Shown here: positions 40,852 to 53,734 of the stretch, piece after piece
How the letters are laid out: every line of letters starts with the position of its first letter
How positions within the stretch are numbered: the first letter of the stretch is position 1
Assembly: GCA_016859345.1 (NCBI GenBank)
Contig: CM029121.1
Coordinates: forward strand, 28,012,527 to 28,076,526
Direction: 5' to 3'
DNA: 64,000 nt
Source of the DNA: Istiophorus platypterus
Taxonomy: Eukaryota > Chordata > Actinopteri > Istiophoriformes > Istiophoridae
Made by a program: the position numbers and the translations under genes
Notes under the pieces: model-generated
Database searches by the model: none
Told to the model about the DNA's origin: nothing
Seen by the model: the letters and a program-made list of their open reading frames with translations, nothing else

Positions 40852-43800
40852 ATGCCTTTCTTGCTCCTGGAGCGGTTCCCCTGGCCAAGCCTTCAGACCT
40901 ACACGGCGCTGAGCGCTGCCCTGCTGGCCGGGACCGTCCTCACCGTCTGCTCCTCCGACTCCCGCCCGCCGTCCAGCCCGGAGGAGGGCCGCGGAGGCCC
41001 GCCCCACAGCCCCAGGATCAGCCGCTACATCAGGGCGGGGTACGGAGACGTGGCCGCCGACGTCCTGCTCTACCTGCTGACCGACGGTGTCTTTGTCTGG
41101 GTGAGCGGTGGGTGTGTGTTGGAGCAGAGCGAGGGAACCTGACCGATCAGCCCTCCCGGGGGGGGGGGGGGGGTCTGTAGGTGGCCCCTAATGACCCTAA
41201 CGACCCTAACGACCCTAACGACCCTAACCACAGAAGCATGTTCCGGAACGAACCGGTGCCGTGGAGCAGAAATTAATAATCAATTAGTTTGACGACAGAA
41301 ACTTGGCAATGATTGTTTTAAGTCAGTTTTCAAGTAAAAGCAAAATGTGAATATTTTCTAGTTGGCAATATTTTGGGGGTGTTGACAACAGTTTTATTAT
41401 ATTAATAAGTTGTTTTCACTATTCCCTTACATTTAATGTGATGAACAATTAATTATTAAAGTTAATAATTGTCAGATGCATTGATTGATTACAGCCTTAC
41501 AATCAATATTTCAGTCTTTAATCCTCAAAAATGGAATTTTCTCTCAATAAAATGCCAAAGTTCAATGTTATGTTTTCACATTCTTAATTTATTCCAAAGA
41601 TCCAGAGTTGTCTGGTGCTGAAATTCATCAGGACGCTCATGAATATTAGGGCATCACTTATCTATTTTCAGGTTGAGGGCAACAACTACTTGCACTAAAA
41701 CACACACGTACACACATACACAGAACCCTGAACATCTGCTGTTTTATTTTCGGTTGTGTTCTGCGTGAATAAGACAACAATTCAACCATGACACCTCTTC
41801 CTCCTGTGTCTGAAGACTTAAAGAAGAATCCAAAAAACTGGATTCCTTGCCCTTTACTTGATGCCTACTATTTTTAATCCTGTGTTTTATCCTTTCGCCC
41901 GGTTTCGCCTCCGTGCTTTATGCTCATTTAAACTCCACCGTGAGCTCTTTGTAAAAGCCCGATGCACCGCCCTGCCCTGTCTGTGTGCAGGTGATGGTAA
42001 ACACAGCCTGCTGCGTCCTGCTGCTGATCGCCAAACTCATCCAATGTGTCGTGTTCGGGCCGCTGCGTGTCAGTGAAAAACAGGTGGGCGATTCTGCTTA
42101 TGGTTTTCGCTGGGTTTTGTATGTATATTGCACTATTATTACGTTTACCTTTCTGATTTGTCCCAGATGGCATCTGCTGGCTCCTTAAACTGAGAACTGC
42201 TTAGTTCTGAGTTTCTCTGGTCATGAATATAGAAACTTTGAATTCTGGTTCTTCAGGTGCTGAGTAGGATTCAGATAAAAGAGGGGGGGATAAAAGAGGG
42301 GGGGGGGTCCTGTTGGGCAAGTGTTTAAGAAGAATATGTGTAATTGCCACATCCTCAGTTTGATTCTCACAGATTTTTGCCCTCAAATTCCTCTCTCATT
42401 TTTTGTCTATATATGCCTATAGGGGGATGGTATAAAAGAAAACTGTCCAGAGATCAGTTGTATTATAAAAGCAGCATTAAATCTGACTTTAGAGACACAG
42501 AAAACCTACTGCTGTGTTTCTCATCTGCAGCAACTGAAGGACAAGTTCTGGAACTTTCTCTTCTACAAGTTCATCTTCGTGTTTGGCGTCCTGAACGTCC
42601 AGACGGTGGAGGAGGTGGTGATGTGGTGGCTCTGGTTCGCCGTGCTGGTCTTCCTCCATCTCCTGGTTCAGCTCTGCAAGGACCGCTTCGAATATGTAAC
42701 TTTTTGCAATCAAATCATGCGCAACCACAGGCAGGGGTGTCAGATGATGACTGTAAAAAACAAAAATAATTAAATTAAAAGTCTCCGTCATCATTGTACG
42801 GACACTGGTGCTCATTTTCCTTCAGAAGTATAAATCATTTTCTGCTTTGAATTCATAGGCAATATGTAAAACAACAGCTGCAAGTACAATGTCATTTCTT
42901 CACAGTAAACATAAGCAGACTATTTGTTTAGTCTTTATTTTACACACCAGATACAAATAGAGGAGGAAATAGAGAGATGTCACCTCACAGATTACGGTCT
43001 TTTCCTAATAGAGATAGAAACAAACAACATACAGATGTTTTAGTACTCTTGAGTCTTTGTGTTGACAGAGCTGAAAACATGAATTTTGTCCTGAAGGTGG
43101 CACCAGAGGAAAGTTCATGTAATACTGACGGTTCCCTCCTTCCTCTTAAAGCACGAACGCGCTCTGTTCGCTGTAACATCCCATCAGATTTAGATGTGAT
43201 GAGATGCGTCAGATGAAAACAATGAACCGTCCAGTGTTTTCGACGCTTTGAAGCCTCGTCACCGGCAAATAAACGAAGAAGGAGACACAACGTCCAGGAT
43301 TGGTTGGACCATGATTTGGAGGATTTAAAACTAAAGTTTACATAGACGGAGATAAAGATGATTTACTGTAATAATGAATAATAGCACCGATTTGACTTTT
43401 ACTGACCTTAAATACTTTTGGTTTGTTTCAACGTTAATCAGTTTTAATATTCATCGCGGAGCTTTCTTGGTTTTCAAGGGTCACCTGTAACGTGACCTCC
43501 GTGTTTGTGTCCGTCCAGCTGTCCTTCTCCCCGGCCACGCCCCTGTCCAGCCACGCCCGGGTGCTGCTGCTGTTGGTGGTGCTGCTGTCGTGCTGTGGCG
43601 GCCTGGCCACGCTCTGCAGCTGGGTGGCCCGCAGTCAGGGCCGCCACACCGCCGCGTTCATGGCGGCAGAGGTGAACAACTGAAACTTCTGTGACTTTTG
43701 CTTTCCATTTCGTAGCTAATGGCAAAAAGGATCCACACACTGGTGGGATTGGGAAGCTCAGAGTGACTGAGAAATGTGGCGATATTCACCAGAAAGTTAT

Positions 43801-46800
43801 AGTCCCAAGTATAGAAACATCTCCAGCTGCTACCAAGTAATAATGTAGTGAGAGTTATATTTTAATGCAGTAATTTTCCAATCACACCACAGTATTTTAT
43901 ACTCATAGGAAATGCCACATAAATGTCACCATGATGTTAAAATGCACGAGTCCACAGTTAAAACTGGGGCCAAAACTACACCGATAAATTACATAAATAC
44001 TTGTTGTTCAAAAAATTACTTTATTCTTGGCTTTTTGGATAAAGTGTGTATTAGTTATTTTACTCGTACACATTTCAGTATGATATGTGCGGACAATGCA
44101 GCACTTCTGGACTAGAGTTTTATAGATTTATTAATTAACACACAGACTTCCTGGGCTTTTATTGCACACAATTCAGATTTAAGCTCTAAAAGCCGTGATG
44201 TGTTGCAGTTCTCTGGCTCCGGTGTTTATAGGGAACCATAAGTTTTACAGACCGCCAGATGTCACTGTGTTCGCTGCCTTTGAATCTCTGAAGCTTCAAA
44301 TCTCCTTTTTTCTTTCCATAAAAGAATAAGGCCTCACCCACCCATCATTAGTTTTCCCTCCTTGTGCTTAATTTTTGGCAGCTCTGAAAAATGTCCTCAG
44401 TTATGCTGGAAAAGGGAAGAGCTTTGTTTCTTCAGTTTGCCTTAAATCAAATAAATCTCCAGGCTGCATTAGAGAATCTTAAAAAGTTGGTTTTCAGATA
44501 CCTGGAAAAAGCCAAGTTCACTTTTTGGTTGTTTTTTTTATGAGGTAAAAGTTTTTTATTCTAATACGTCTTTTGGTTTATATTTGCATAATTCAAGTAA
44601 TATGTTGATTAATAAGGCTCCGTTTAACTTGATCTACCTCTGTGTTTCAGTGCATGTTGGTGACCGTCAAGACCACGCACGTCATGTTTCGGTAGGTGAA
44701 ATGTACCTTAGAGCCCCGGTTAATTCTAGTGGGACCAGGCGGGTGGTTTTCATTCTGGGGGGGGTCCATGTGTTGTTTATGTTCTTGCAGGTACTTCATT
44801 CACCTGTGGGACGTGAACCAGGAGGGCAGCTGGGAGAACAAATCCTCCTACATCTACTACACAGATCTGCTGATGGTGCTGCTGTTACTGGGCCTCGACC
44901 TGCTGCATCACATCCACATGCTGGTCAGTTCAGCAGAAATCCATCTCATTTTACCCTCAGTTCAGTATCAGTTTACTGTTCTGAGCCTTTGACCCCCTTC
45001 ATTTTGGTTTTTTTTTGTCAATCTATTGATCTAATCAATTCCTAGAGGGAAACTGAATTTAACACTTCCTCAGTCCTCCACAGTTAAATGCAATTTCCTT
45101 CTTTTTGCCCCCCCCCAAGCTCTTCAGTAACATCTGGCTGTCCATGGCGAGCCTGGTCATCTTCATGCAGCTTCGTTTCCTCGTTCAGGAGGTTCAGAAG
45201 AGAATCCGCCGCCACCACAATTACCTGCGGGTGCTGCGCAACATGGAGACCAGGTCAGTATCACAGGCGTGTTGCGGTATCGGGGCGTCACGGCGCCGTC
45301 CCCCCGGAGTTAAACCGTGGCGTAGCCCACACCTGGCCCTTTGGGAGCCCCAGATGCCACATGGTTTTATCCCACGAACCGACTTCATGCTCTCGTTTCA
45401 GGTTTTCTGTGGCGTCCACGGAGGAACTGGCTGCCAACAACGACGACTGTGCAATCTGCTGGGACGTGATGAGCTCAGCTCGGAAACTGCCGTGCGGTCA
45501 CCTCTTCCACAGGTGAGCACCGGGGGTCTAGGGTCTAGGGACACGGCTTTGACCTGGTCTCACCTTGTAGTGTCCCCACACATCCAACAGACACAGAGAA
45601 ACGTGAAACACAGAATTGAACCAAACCTGGAGCCAGTTGAGTCCGAAAAACTCTGGAGAGCTGCAGATCTGGAGATGATTCTGTGTGTCCACCCGTTTTA
45701 ATTAGGGATCTATTTTTATAGAAAAATATTGATCGGTGGAGCTTCAGGTGCTGCTTTTTATTCCTGCTTGTCGGGTCAAACTGGAACAGTTTACTAAAGG
45801 AGGCAAACACATGTGTTACTCCCATCGGCGTTCTAGAAAATTTAACGTAAAAAAAAAACGATACAATAAACAAAGAAAATCATAACGCAGCACAGTCGCT
45901 GACTGACTGTTTTCTTGTGCTCTGGGAAATGTGGTAAACACAATTTAAGGGTACATTAGTTGGTTAACAGAGCCAAATGCTACTGGGAAGCTTTATAATG
46001 AATGGTTAGACTAATGAATAAACAAACACCAGTGGGAAACATAATAATGAGTTTAAATAATGCTAGAATAAATGGCACAGGGGAATCATTCCAATAATGA
46101 GATACAGTAAAGACTAAATGAATAATAACGCAGCGACGAGATTCACTGTGTTAGAGGGAAGAATCTCTGAACCACGAGTCAGCGGGTCGTCACGTTTAAT
46201 ACTGACAGACTGTGTTAAAGCTCGTGTCTGCGCTTCCCCAGCTCGTGTCTTCGCTCCTGGCTCGAGCAGGACACATCCTGTCCCACATGCCGGATGTCCC
46301 TCAACATCGGGGAAGGAGGCGGGGGTCACGCCGAGAGGGGGGCCGGGGAGGCGGCCCCCGCCAACACAGCCGCCGGGGCCGGGGCAGGGGCTGACGCCAC
46401 GCCGCACCTCAACCAGCTCAACCACTTCTTCCACTTCGACGGTGAGACATTAAACGTCGCGTCTCCTCAGCTGCTGGTTCATACTGAAAACTGATCGTTA
46501 CTTCAGCCACCGATGGCTCGTTATCAACCTGAATCCAGAACAAAATCTGTTTAATTTTTTCCGTCAAAAAATACAGTTGGAACAGTTGACATTTAAAAAT
46601 TTGACATTATTGATCAGAGTGTTATATTGTTAATATTGTGTGTAAACCAACTACTTTCAGACACAGAAATACTTTAGAAACAAAAACTCAAAAACTGACA
46701 TTGAAACAAATAAAAAAAAAACACAGGTTGATTATCTTTTTGCTGTTTAACCAAATGACTAATTACTTTTTTATCTTCTTCTTTAATAAATAAAAAAAAA

Positions 46801-49800
46801 GAAGGATAAAAGATTTTAATACAGCATCAGTAAGACTTGGAGCTTAAGGAATCTGGATATATTTCCAACTTAGAAGCAGCTGTTTAAACCTAGACCCATG
46901 TATGTCTTAGCCGTTCTTACAGGCGATGTCGAGCTGATGATCGCTTCCGCTCTTGTGTCTGTTGTGACACATTTTATCCGGTTTGTTTATTCCAAACTCC
47001 AACAGAAACGTAAAAGCTATAAGTCCTGGTTTGAGGAGGAGTCGAGTGCTGCAGCAAATAGACATTTGGAAATGAGCCTTTATTCAAATGTCAATGCAGC
47101 GTCCTTCATTAGTCAAGTTTCACTGGCGAGAAGAGATGAAGCATCGGTGGACCACATACAGTTTTAACAGCTGCCTGCCAGCCAATCAGAAACGATCTTT
47201 TTCCCGGGGGGGCCAGGCCACAAAGCTGCTTAGTTTAAATCCCATTTTTGTGATCGGGACCGAGAATATCATTGTCCTATTTTCTGAGAGTTGGGATTAA
47301 TGGCTCCAGTAAAAACGGACCATTCCCAGGCTTCATTTTACATACAGGGCTGAAAGTGTCACTGTTTCATTCTACTCCTGGTTTTCACCTCTGTGTTTAC
47401 ACCGTAGTTTTATCATCATTCTCCTGCAGTGCCGGCAAACTGGGGGGGCTCGCACTGACCTCTGACCCCGTTGTGTTCTCCCAGGTTCTCGTATTGCCAG
47501 CTGGCTGCCCAGTTTCTCAGTGGAAGTCATGGCCACGACCAACTTCCTGGGCATCGCGCCGACCAGCCCGTTTCAGATCAACGCCATGGTCGGTATCCGG
47601 GCGACGGCACCGAGTCTCATAAATTCACAGACGAACTCATCTTGTCCGGTCAGAGCGGTCATTGAGCCCGGGCCTCTCTCTCTCTCTCTCTCTCTCAGGC
47701 TCAGCAGATCCATGAGATGTTCCCTCAGGTTCCGCTCCAGCTAATCCTGCAGGACCTGGAGGTCACGCGATCCCTTGAGGTCACCAGCGACAACATCCTG
47801 GAGGGGAGAATCCAGGCCGCCGCCCCCGCCCCGCCACTGGTCAGTCCCTAGAGTCATGCAGAAACCCACAGCGGGATCAGACGCGAGGGCTGGTCATCGA
47901 ATGTCAATGTTTAACTAATATCTTCTTTGTAGCACCTGAACCTGGTTTAAACCAATATTTTTGTAATCATTTTTAGACTATTTTATTTTAGCAGAGATTT
48001 TGTGCGACTGCTAATGTTTAGACATTTATTATATCTGAGCTTGATCTCATTTTCCATTTATATTCCTCAAACTATCTAAAAAGTCACTGTATTGGAGCTA
48101 GTATCAAAAAACCTGATGATAAATACTGTCTGATCGAAATCGGATCAGTCCCTTTTTTCCCACTTCTTACACTCTGAGTGACAGAAGATTTGAATTTATC
48201 TTGTTGAACTGATCAATACTAGTGTTTAATAATCGATTGAATTTTCAAGCTACGAGCCAAATATTCTCCAGTTTAAGATTCTTACTTATGAAGATTTCCT
48301 TCTTTTCCTTGTTGTATCTGACAGTAAAACTTAGTATCTTTTTAGTTTTGGACTGTTGGTTGAACTAAAGAAGCTTTTAAGAATTTTCCATTTATAGTTG
48401 TTATTAATTATTCTCTGACATTTTCAAATCACACCAATCAAGAAAATAATCAGCATATTAATCGATAATTAATTGATCGTTAGTTGCAGCCCTAGATGAC
48501 ACTTAATCTAAAGATATCGAATCCTTTAAGAAATCCAATTTCAATCTAAAAATTTCAGAAATATCAATAACAAAAGTTATAGAATATATTCAGGAACTAA
48601 ATGCTGAAACTTAGATTCTAAATTTCATTGATCAAACCATAGTCCAAGATGTTATATTAATATTGTTTGTAAACCAGCTGCACTGTAACAAAGGAACTTC
48701 TTAAAACAGGTTCCCCTCTATCATCAGGCCGTGGAGAACCCGGTCATACAGGTGACTCCTCCACCAGGGGATGCAGCCGAAGTCGGCAGCGAGTCGGAGC
48801 AGGAGGAGGATGACGAGGAGGAGGATGGAATGGAGGAAGAGAACGAGGCGGCAGAGAAGCCGACCGCCGCGGAGGACGTGGAGGACGAAGACGTGCAGAA
48901 GGTGGAGCTTCGGTTTTCTATGTCGACAGAGCAACGACAGGAGCTGCTGCTGAAGAGGAAGGCGGAGCTTCTGCGGCGAGCTCGCAGGTACTGACATGTC
49001 ACTGGTCAGGAAGTAGGCGGCACCCTCTGACTACGAGAAGGGAACCAATGGCGTTGTTCTAAATTTGAAATACGCCGCGGTTTTACACCCACAACAGCCT
49101 TAATTCTCTGCTGTAGTAGACGCACGTGCTGTTGGCTGGTTAATGGGTCCACCTGGCTAAAACGAATGCAGCGTAATTCAACAATTCAATAAATCCTCTG
49201 CTGAAGGTTTTACGGTTATAATGTTGTAAGTTTAATCCATAATGTGTTACTGTTATTTTGTCCGTCCCGTTTAAAATCAATGAAGAAAGGCTATAGTCAG
49301 ACGTCTCTGTATGATGCAAGTCAACAGCAGCAAAATCATTTGAAAATGATCATAAAGTTGAAACAACACGTCTCTAGAAACAGTCTAGTAAAAACGGAAC
49401 ATTAAGCAGCAGCTGTATTAGACTCTATTCGTTCTATCTTGGTGTCCCTAATAAACTGACAGCTGACCTTAGATTCTCTGTTCTGGCTGCTGGCTACAAC
49501 CTCAACACCTACACTAATGATTTATATGAAGTTAGGTTTTACTGCACCTGAAGCTTGATAAATGCTGGTAAATACTTTTAATTACACAACATTATACTTT
49601 TTTTTCCCCCTGTGTTTTAACCTCAACACATTTGATTTAAGATCTCACATCTGTATTGTGATGTTCTGTAAACCAAATGATTAATGGGTGATGATAATAA
49701 TAGTCAGTTTCTAATAGTGATGTTCAGCTCTTTGTATCCACAGAATGAAAAACCTGATGATAAATCAGTGTCACAAAATTAATAAAAATGGCCTGAACTG

Positions 49801-50670
49801 GGCAGAAAATGCATATTGATTGTACCCATGAAGTGCAGCTACAGAAGAGAGATGCAGCCAAAGATTATTTTATTTATCGATCAATCTCCCCGTTATTCTC
49901 CTGATTAAATTGATTAATCGTTTACTCTGCAAAATGTTAGCGAACAGCACAAAACGGACCGAGACAACCAGAAGGATTCACGTCTGAGAAGTGACTTTTT
50001 GGCATTTTTGCTTGGCAATAAAAAGAATGTAATCAGTCGATTGTCAACACAGTTGCCAGTTAATTTTCTATCGACAGACTAATTGATTAACTGACAAATG
50101 ACTCGGGAGTGAAGAGTTTTAACACTGATTTGTCTGCGCTGCAGTAAAAGGGGCACAGAGCTCCGTCAGCCTCGGCTGCATAATTCAGGAGTTAAACTAA
50201 TCATCCGTGCGTCGCCGACGCTTCCTCTTCCTGCATGTTTTATCTGGCGTTGACCTTTTTCTCCTCGGAGCAGCTGTAGGGGCTTTAAAGATGTTTTCGG
50301 TGGGAGTTGGGTCGGGCCCCGGCCTCGTCTGCCCTGCCACCTCTCTGTTCACAGCTGCCATTAATTAGCTGCTGCGCTGATGAGCCTCCGAGCCGCGACT
50401 CCATTAGCGAGACCACAGCGGAGGTGTTTTAAATCACGCCGGCGATTTGGCCCGTTTTACCGCCAGTCACCAGCACTTTACATCACGGCGGTGAATTCTC
50501 ATAGCAGCAGCTGGTTTCAGTTCGCCGTACGCGGCTGAAATACGCTCAGGTGACGCTCTGTAGGTAGATAATCCATCACATCATGAGCCTCCTGCCGGGT
50601 TTTATTTAAGCTTTCGCTTCAGCTCATAGATTTGTATTATACTAATGTCACTGTAAAATCCAGAACTCTA

Positions 50671-50715
<45 letters not shown>

Positions 50716-51275
50716 CACATACATATACACGAATATGTAAATATATGTTAACATATTTAAATAATTTTCATCATAATAATTTCACTTGTTTCTTCTTTGT
50801 CATAATCTGATGATTTTCACATTAAAAGACTTAGTTATTAAGGGAATGCAACAAGACTTTTGCAGTAAAAATAAGAGGAAAAATAAGAATAAATTGGCCT
50901 GTTGCACTGATGGATCAGCGCAGTGGAAACTGACATTATGCTGAATTTATCAGAACAACAGGTAAACATGAAAGAAGTTTGGAGTTTGTTCATAACTTCC
51001 CCTGTTCCCCAGCTAATACAGAGTCTCACATATGAACTGGGATAATAACGGCCCCGGCCGATGTTTGAGAAACGATGTCGTAAGCGGGTCCTTCACCTGT
51101 GAACGCCGCTGTCCTCCGCAGGGACTACCTGACCAGGAACACCGGCTCGCGCACAGGAAACCCGGACGCCTTGGACGGCGGCCATTTGACCTCCGACCCT
51201 GTGAGCCAGCAAAGAGAAACGTTGGCGGCGGCAGCAGAACAGCGGCGGCAGAGACGCACCAACTTCACCCACTGA
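40852..51275 (+). CDS. amfr: AMFR/gp78, RING-type E3 ubiquitin ligase of the ER, complete
   Basis: Multi-pass ER membrane ligase of ER-associated degradation. Coding exons: 40852-41100, 41991-42083, 42531-42695, 43519-43671, 44651-44691, 44791-44923, 45120-45253, 45402-45512, 46242-46441, 47485-47588, 47699-47839, 48728-48987, 51122-51275. Total 1,938 nt, 645 residues (human 643), all phases consistent. The start context is ccgccaccatcATGc. Exons 1-7 encode the hydrophobic membrane region (MPFLLLERFPWPSLQTYT, NTACCVLLLIAKLIQCVVFG, MHHIHML-type HHIHML). The RING-H2 spans about residues 339-376 (CAICWD, CGHLFH, CPTC). The CUE ubiquitin-binding domain is in exon 11 (HEMFPQVP, about 458-500). The UBE2G2-binding G2BR is in exon 12 (EQRQELLLKRKAELLRRARR). 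The p97-binding VIM at residues 626-636 keeps R-x5-AA-x2-R. The linker after RING is Gly/Ala-rich, unlike human. Confidence 0.95.
41195..41232. repeat. short (cgaccctaac) tandem repeat
   Basis: Four 10-base units, with a run of 14 or more G at about 41160-41173 just upstream; early amfr intron 1. Not telomeric sequence: the unit is 10 bases, not 6. Confidence 0.85.
41275..41560. mobile_element. diverged copy of the ATTAATCG dispersed repeat
   Basis: attaataatcaattagtttgacgacag...ggcaatgattgttttaag followed later by gaacaattaattattaaag and gcattgattgattacagcc, resembling a reversed copy of the family at 49855-50105. Confidence 0.4.
41665..41815. repeat. dispersed repeat, copy 2 (pairs with 34602-34735)
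   Basis: Located in amfr intron 1. See the paired copy for the shared blocks; both are on the plus strand and about 75-80% alike by eye over the aligned blocks, so an old duplication or an unnamed mobile element. Confidence 0.55.
43672..44650. other. amfr intron 4, no exon seen
   Basis: AT-rich, without recognisable coding sequence or named repeat. Confidence 0.6.
46442..47484. other. amfr intron 9
   Basis: Contains the block gttatattgttaatattgtgtgtaaaccaactac near 46620, which recurs in diverged form near 48650 (intron 11), so these introns hold fragments of a shared dispersed repeat. Confidence 0.5.
48405..48495. mobile_element. terminal fragment of the ATTAATCG dispersed repeat
   Basis: ccaatcaagaaaataatcagcatattaatcgataattaattgatcgttagttgcagccctag, the characteristic end of the family. 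Confidence 0.6.
49855..50105. mobile_element. copy of the ATTAATCG dispersed repeat
   Basis: Opens gcagccaaagattattttatttatcgatcaatc, continues gattaaattgattaatcgtttactctgcaaaatg and closes gtaatcagtcgattgtcaac...gacagactaattgattaac. The order of landmarks is the same as in the copy at 18780. Confidence 0.6.
50120..50530. promoter_or_regulatory. candidate conserved non-coding element in amfr intron 12
   Basis: High-complexity, non-repetitive segment between repeat copies. It contains gcataattcaggagttaaactaatcatc, gctgccattaattagctgctgcgctgatgagcc and ccattagcgagacc, the dense homeodomain/bHLH-like motif mix typical of vertebrate developmental enhancers. Judged by texture only; no alignment was made. 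Confidence 0.3.
50674..50712. repeat. (GT)n(GTAT)n microsatellite
   Basis: GT run passing into gtatgtatgtatgta. Confidence 0.93.
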
Positions 51276-53130
51276 GTACTGACGGGGGGGTGCTCGGCTG
51301 TTCTCGGCTGTTTATATCAGAGTCCCGCTCCATTAAAGCTAATGCTAAAGAATTAATACAATTAAAATGACATCTTAGGGAAAATGAGTTGACTGAGGGA
51401 GGCCGCTGCTCGGACCATCATCCAGTAACTGAATAAAACCAACGGTATGAAACCGGTCGACGGCGACGACCGACCGACCCGGTTACACGTCACGCCTTCG
51501 CTTCACGGCGATGAATCGCGGCAGCCTGCACCGGCGTTGTTACGCGGCTCCGGTCCAGTTACCGCGCTGGCGTCACGTAGCGTCAGCTCCTCCAGTTCCA
51601 CGAGGAGCGACACTTCCCGTCGCCTCTCTACGACGTCCCGCCGCGGCCCACGTGCGTCGCTCGGATTATGTGGCAGCCAATCGGGAGACGGGAGAACAGA
51701 CTTTGGGTTGGAGGTGTGTTCGACTGAACAGTAAATACAGGACCGTCCGTCCAGTCTCTAGCCGCACGGTATCGAATACTGTTGTCAAGAGTCTCAGTTT
51801 TGTTCGATTATTCTTCCTTGTTTATAAATAATCATAATTTAGACAGTATTTTGTACAGCTGTTGTGTGTTAAGACACAAATATGAGATACAATTGAAAAT
51901 TCTGGCAGGTTTATGTAGGAATAGGAAACTGTTGAAAGTTTATTATCAGAATAAGGTATTGAAGAAAAAGGTTTTTTTTTTATTTGTTCTGATAATCAGA
52001 AATTTCAAATATTTTTTTTCCATGGATAAACTCCGACACTTTCACTCAGGTTTTTGGCGCCGGAGCCCCGACGAACTGCAGCTCTGCGGCACCAGGTATC
52101 ACAACCTTTTCCTGTGCAGAAACTGGAGCGTCTGTCTGGATCGCGTCCTTTAATCAGACATTTCAGCCGCATGTATTTAGACAACGAACCCCACGAGTGC
52201 AGGAGCTCTGGCTCGTTTCTGCTGAGTGGTTCCGGCACCTTGCGGTTCTGCCGACGCTTCCCGGTTAACGGTCTCGGACTCGATCCCCTCTAGTGTTTTA
52301 AAAGGATGACGGACCGATGGTCGCTCATCCACGTCCACCAGCTCCCTGAGCGCGCTTTGTCCGGAACTACCTGCAGGACTCGTTAGAAATGTTTGTCGTC
52401 CTTTAACATTTTGCAGTTTTCAACTGTAGTAACCAATCTTATTTGTATATTAACATTCTTGGGTTTTTTGTTTTTAGTTTTTTTTATTAAATTCTTCATA
52501 TATATCTTGTCCCATTTAAAATTTAAATCAAGGACATGGTTCATACTTTGTCAGGAATGCTCGAAAAAGATTTTAAGGTGGACTTTTCGCCTCATCTGCC
52601 GTCATTACACGGCCTCGACTTCATATCATCTCGTTCTGTGGCTGAGACGACAGTAATAACTTATATTTAACGGGACCGATGAGCAGCAGTCGTCCTCTAT
52701 TATGTCTGAAAACGACCGACCTGGACCCACTGGGTGTCGAGTTTCTTCCCTCACGGGTTGTTAGTTTTTGTTGCTTTTCCTCTTGGACAGTTACATTAGT
52801 TTTATTTTGTTATGGGACACCTCTGCATGGAGAGTCAGTCTGGTTTCAAACGTCTGTTCATGCTTGGATTACGCTTTTTGATTTTCTCGTTTTGTTTTTT
52901 TGCACGTTGGCACCTTCACACAGAGTTTCAGCTCCTTTAGTTTTGTTGGTCCTCATCTGGACTCTGTTCCTGTTTACAGATTGTACAGATACTTTTGCAT
53001 CTGACATTTTAAAAATACTGTTAGACTGAGGTTTTGTACAGAGATCAAAAAAAAATTTTTTTTGTAAATGAATGATAATGCTGTCACACAGTCTGAGTGT
53101 AGGAGCTTGTACCAATAAATTTACCATCAG
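51276..53130 (+). other. amfr 3' UTR
   Basis: Follows the TGA at 51273-51275. The only well-placed canonical signals are AATAAA near 51432 and at 53114-53119; the distal one would give a UTR of about 1.85 kb, comparable with long vertebrate AMFR UTRs. A CpG-rich patch lies at about 51445-51700. No coding exon recognised. Confidence 0.55.
53114..53119 (+). terminator. candidate amfr poly(A) signal
   Basis: AATAAA followed by T-rich sequence (tatttggtctgttttcctgtttg). Confidence 0.45.
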
Positions 53131-53193
53131 ACGCTTTTATATTTGGTCTGTTTTCCTGTTTGCACACGTTTTCCTTCATCACTTTGAACACAC

Positions 53194-53247
53194 ACACACA
53201 CACTGTGGTTTATCTAGACTCGGTCTCACACACACACACACACACAG
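53194..53247. repeat. paired (CA)n microsatellites
   Basis: Two short CA runs in nearly identical flanks (aacacacacacac...ctcacacacacac). Confidence 0.9.
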
Positions 53248-53530
53248 CATCCTGCTGCCCCAAATACTCACTAAAGCACCACATGTGGATTCATCCGCCA
53301 CGGAAACGGAGACGGACGCTCGGTTTCCTCCTGTTTGTCTGATAATGGGCCTGGAGCAGAGAGAACTTACTTTACATCACAGCGTAATCCGTTTCCTAAA
53401 CAGATTTTAATATTGTTTTTCTACGGTTTCGTGCATCTGCTGGTCTCAGTTCATCTTTCACACATCAACCGTCGGACCTGCGTGTTGGTGAGATGAAACC
53501 CTGAAGACTTCCAGCAGGTCTGTGCTCCAG

Positions 53531-53569
53531 GACCCCCCCCCCCACACACACACACACACACACACACAC
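53531..53569. repeat. C run plus (CA)n microsatellite
   Basis: Twelve C followed by a CA repeat. Confidence 0.93.
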
Positions 53570-53734
53570 AGTGGGGGTGTACTGTCTGACACCAACTGCC
53601 CCCCCACACTCACGTGGCGGTTGGGGGGGGTGGGATGAGGGTGGTGGGGGGGTGTCTTGCCACACTGTGTCCCTGGTACCGCAGCGTCCCACGTACAGCA
53701 GGTCTCACTGTGGAGATGAGGAGGACGAAGAAAA

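Noticed and set aside
41195..41232. Interstitial telomere repeat
   Set aside because: The unit is cgaccctaac (10 bases), not the 6-base ccctaa.
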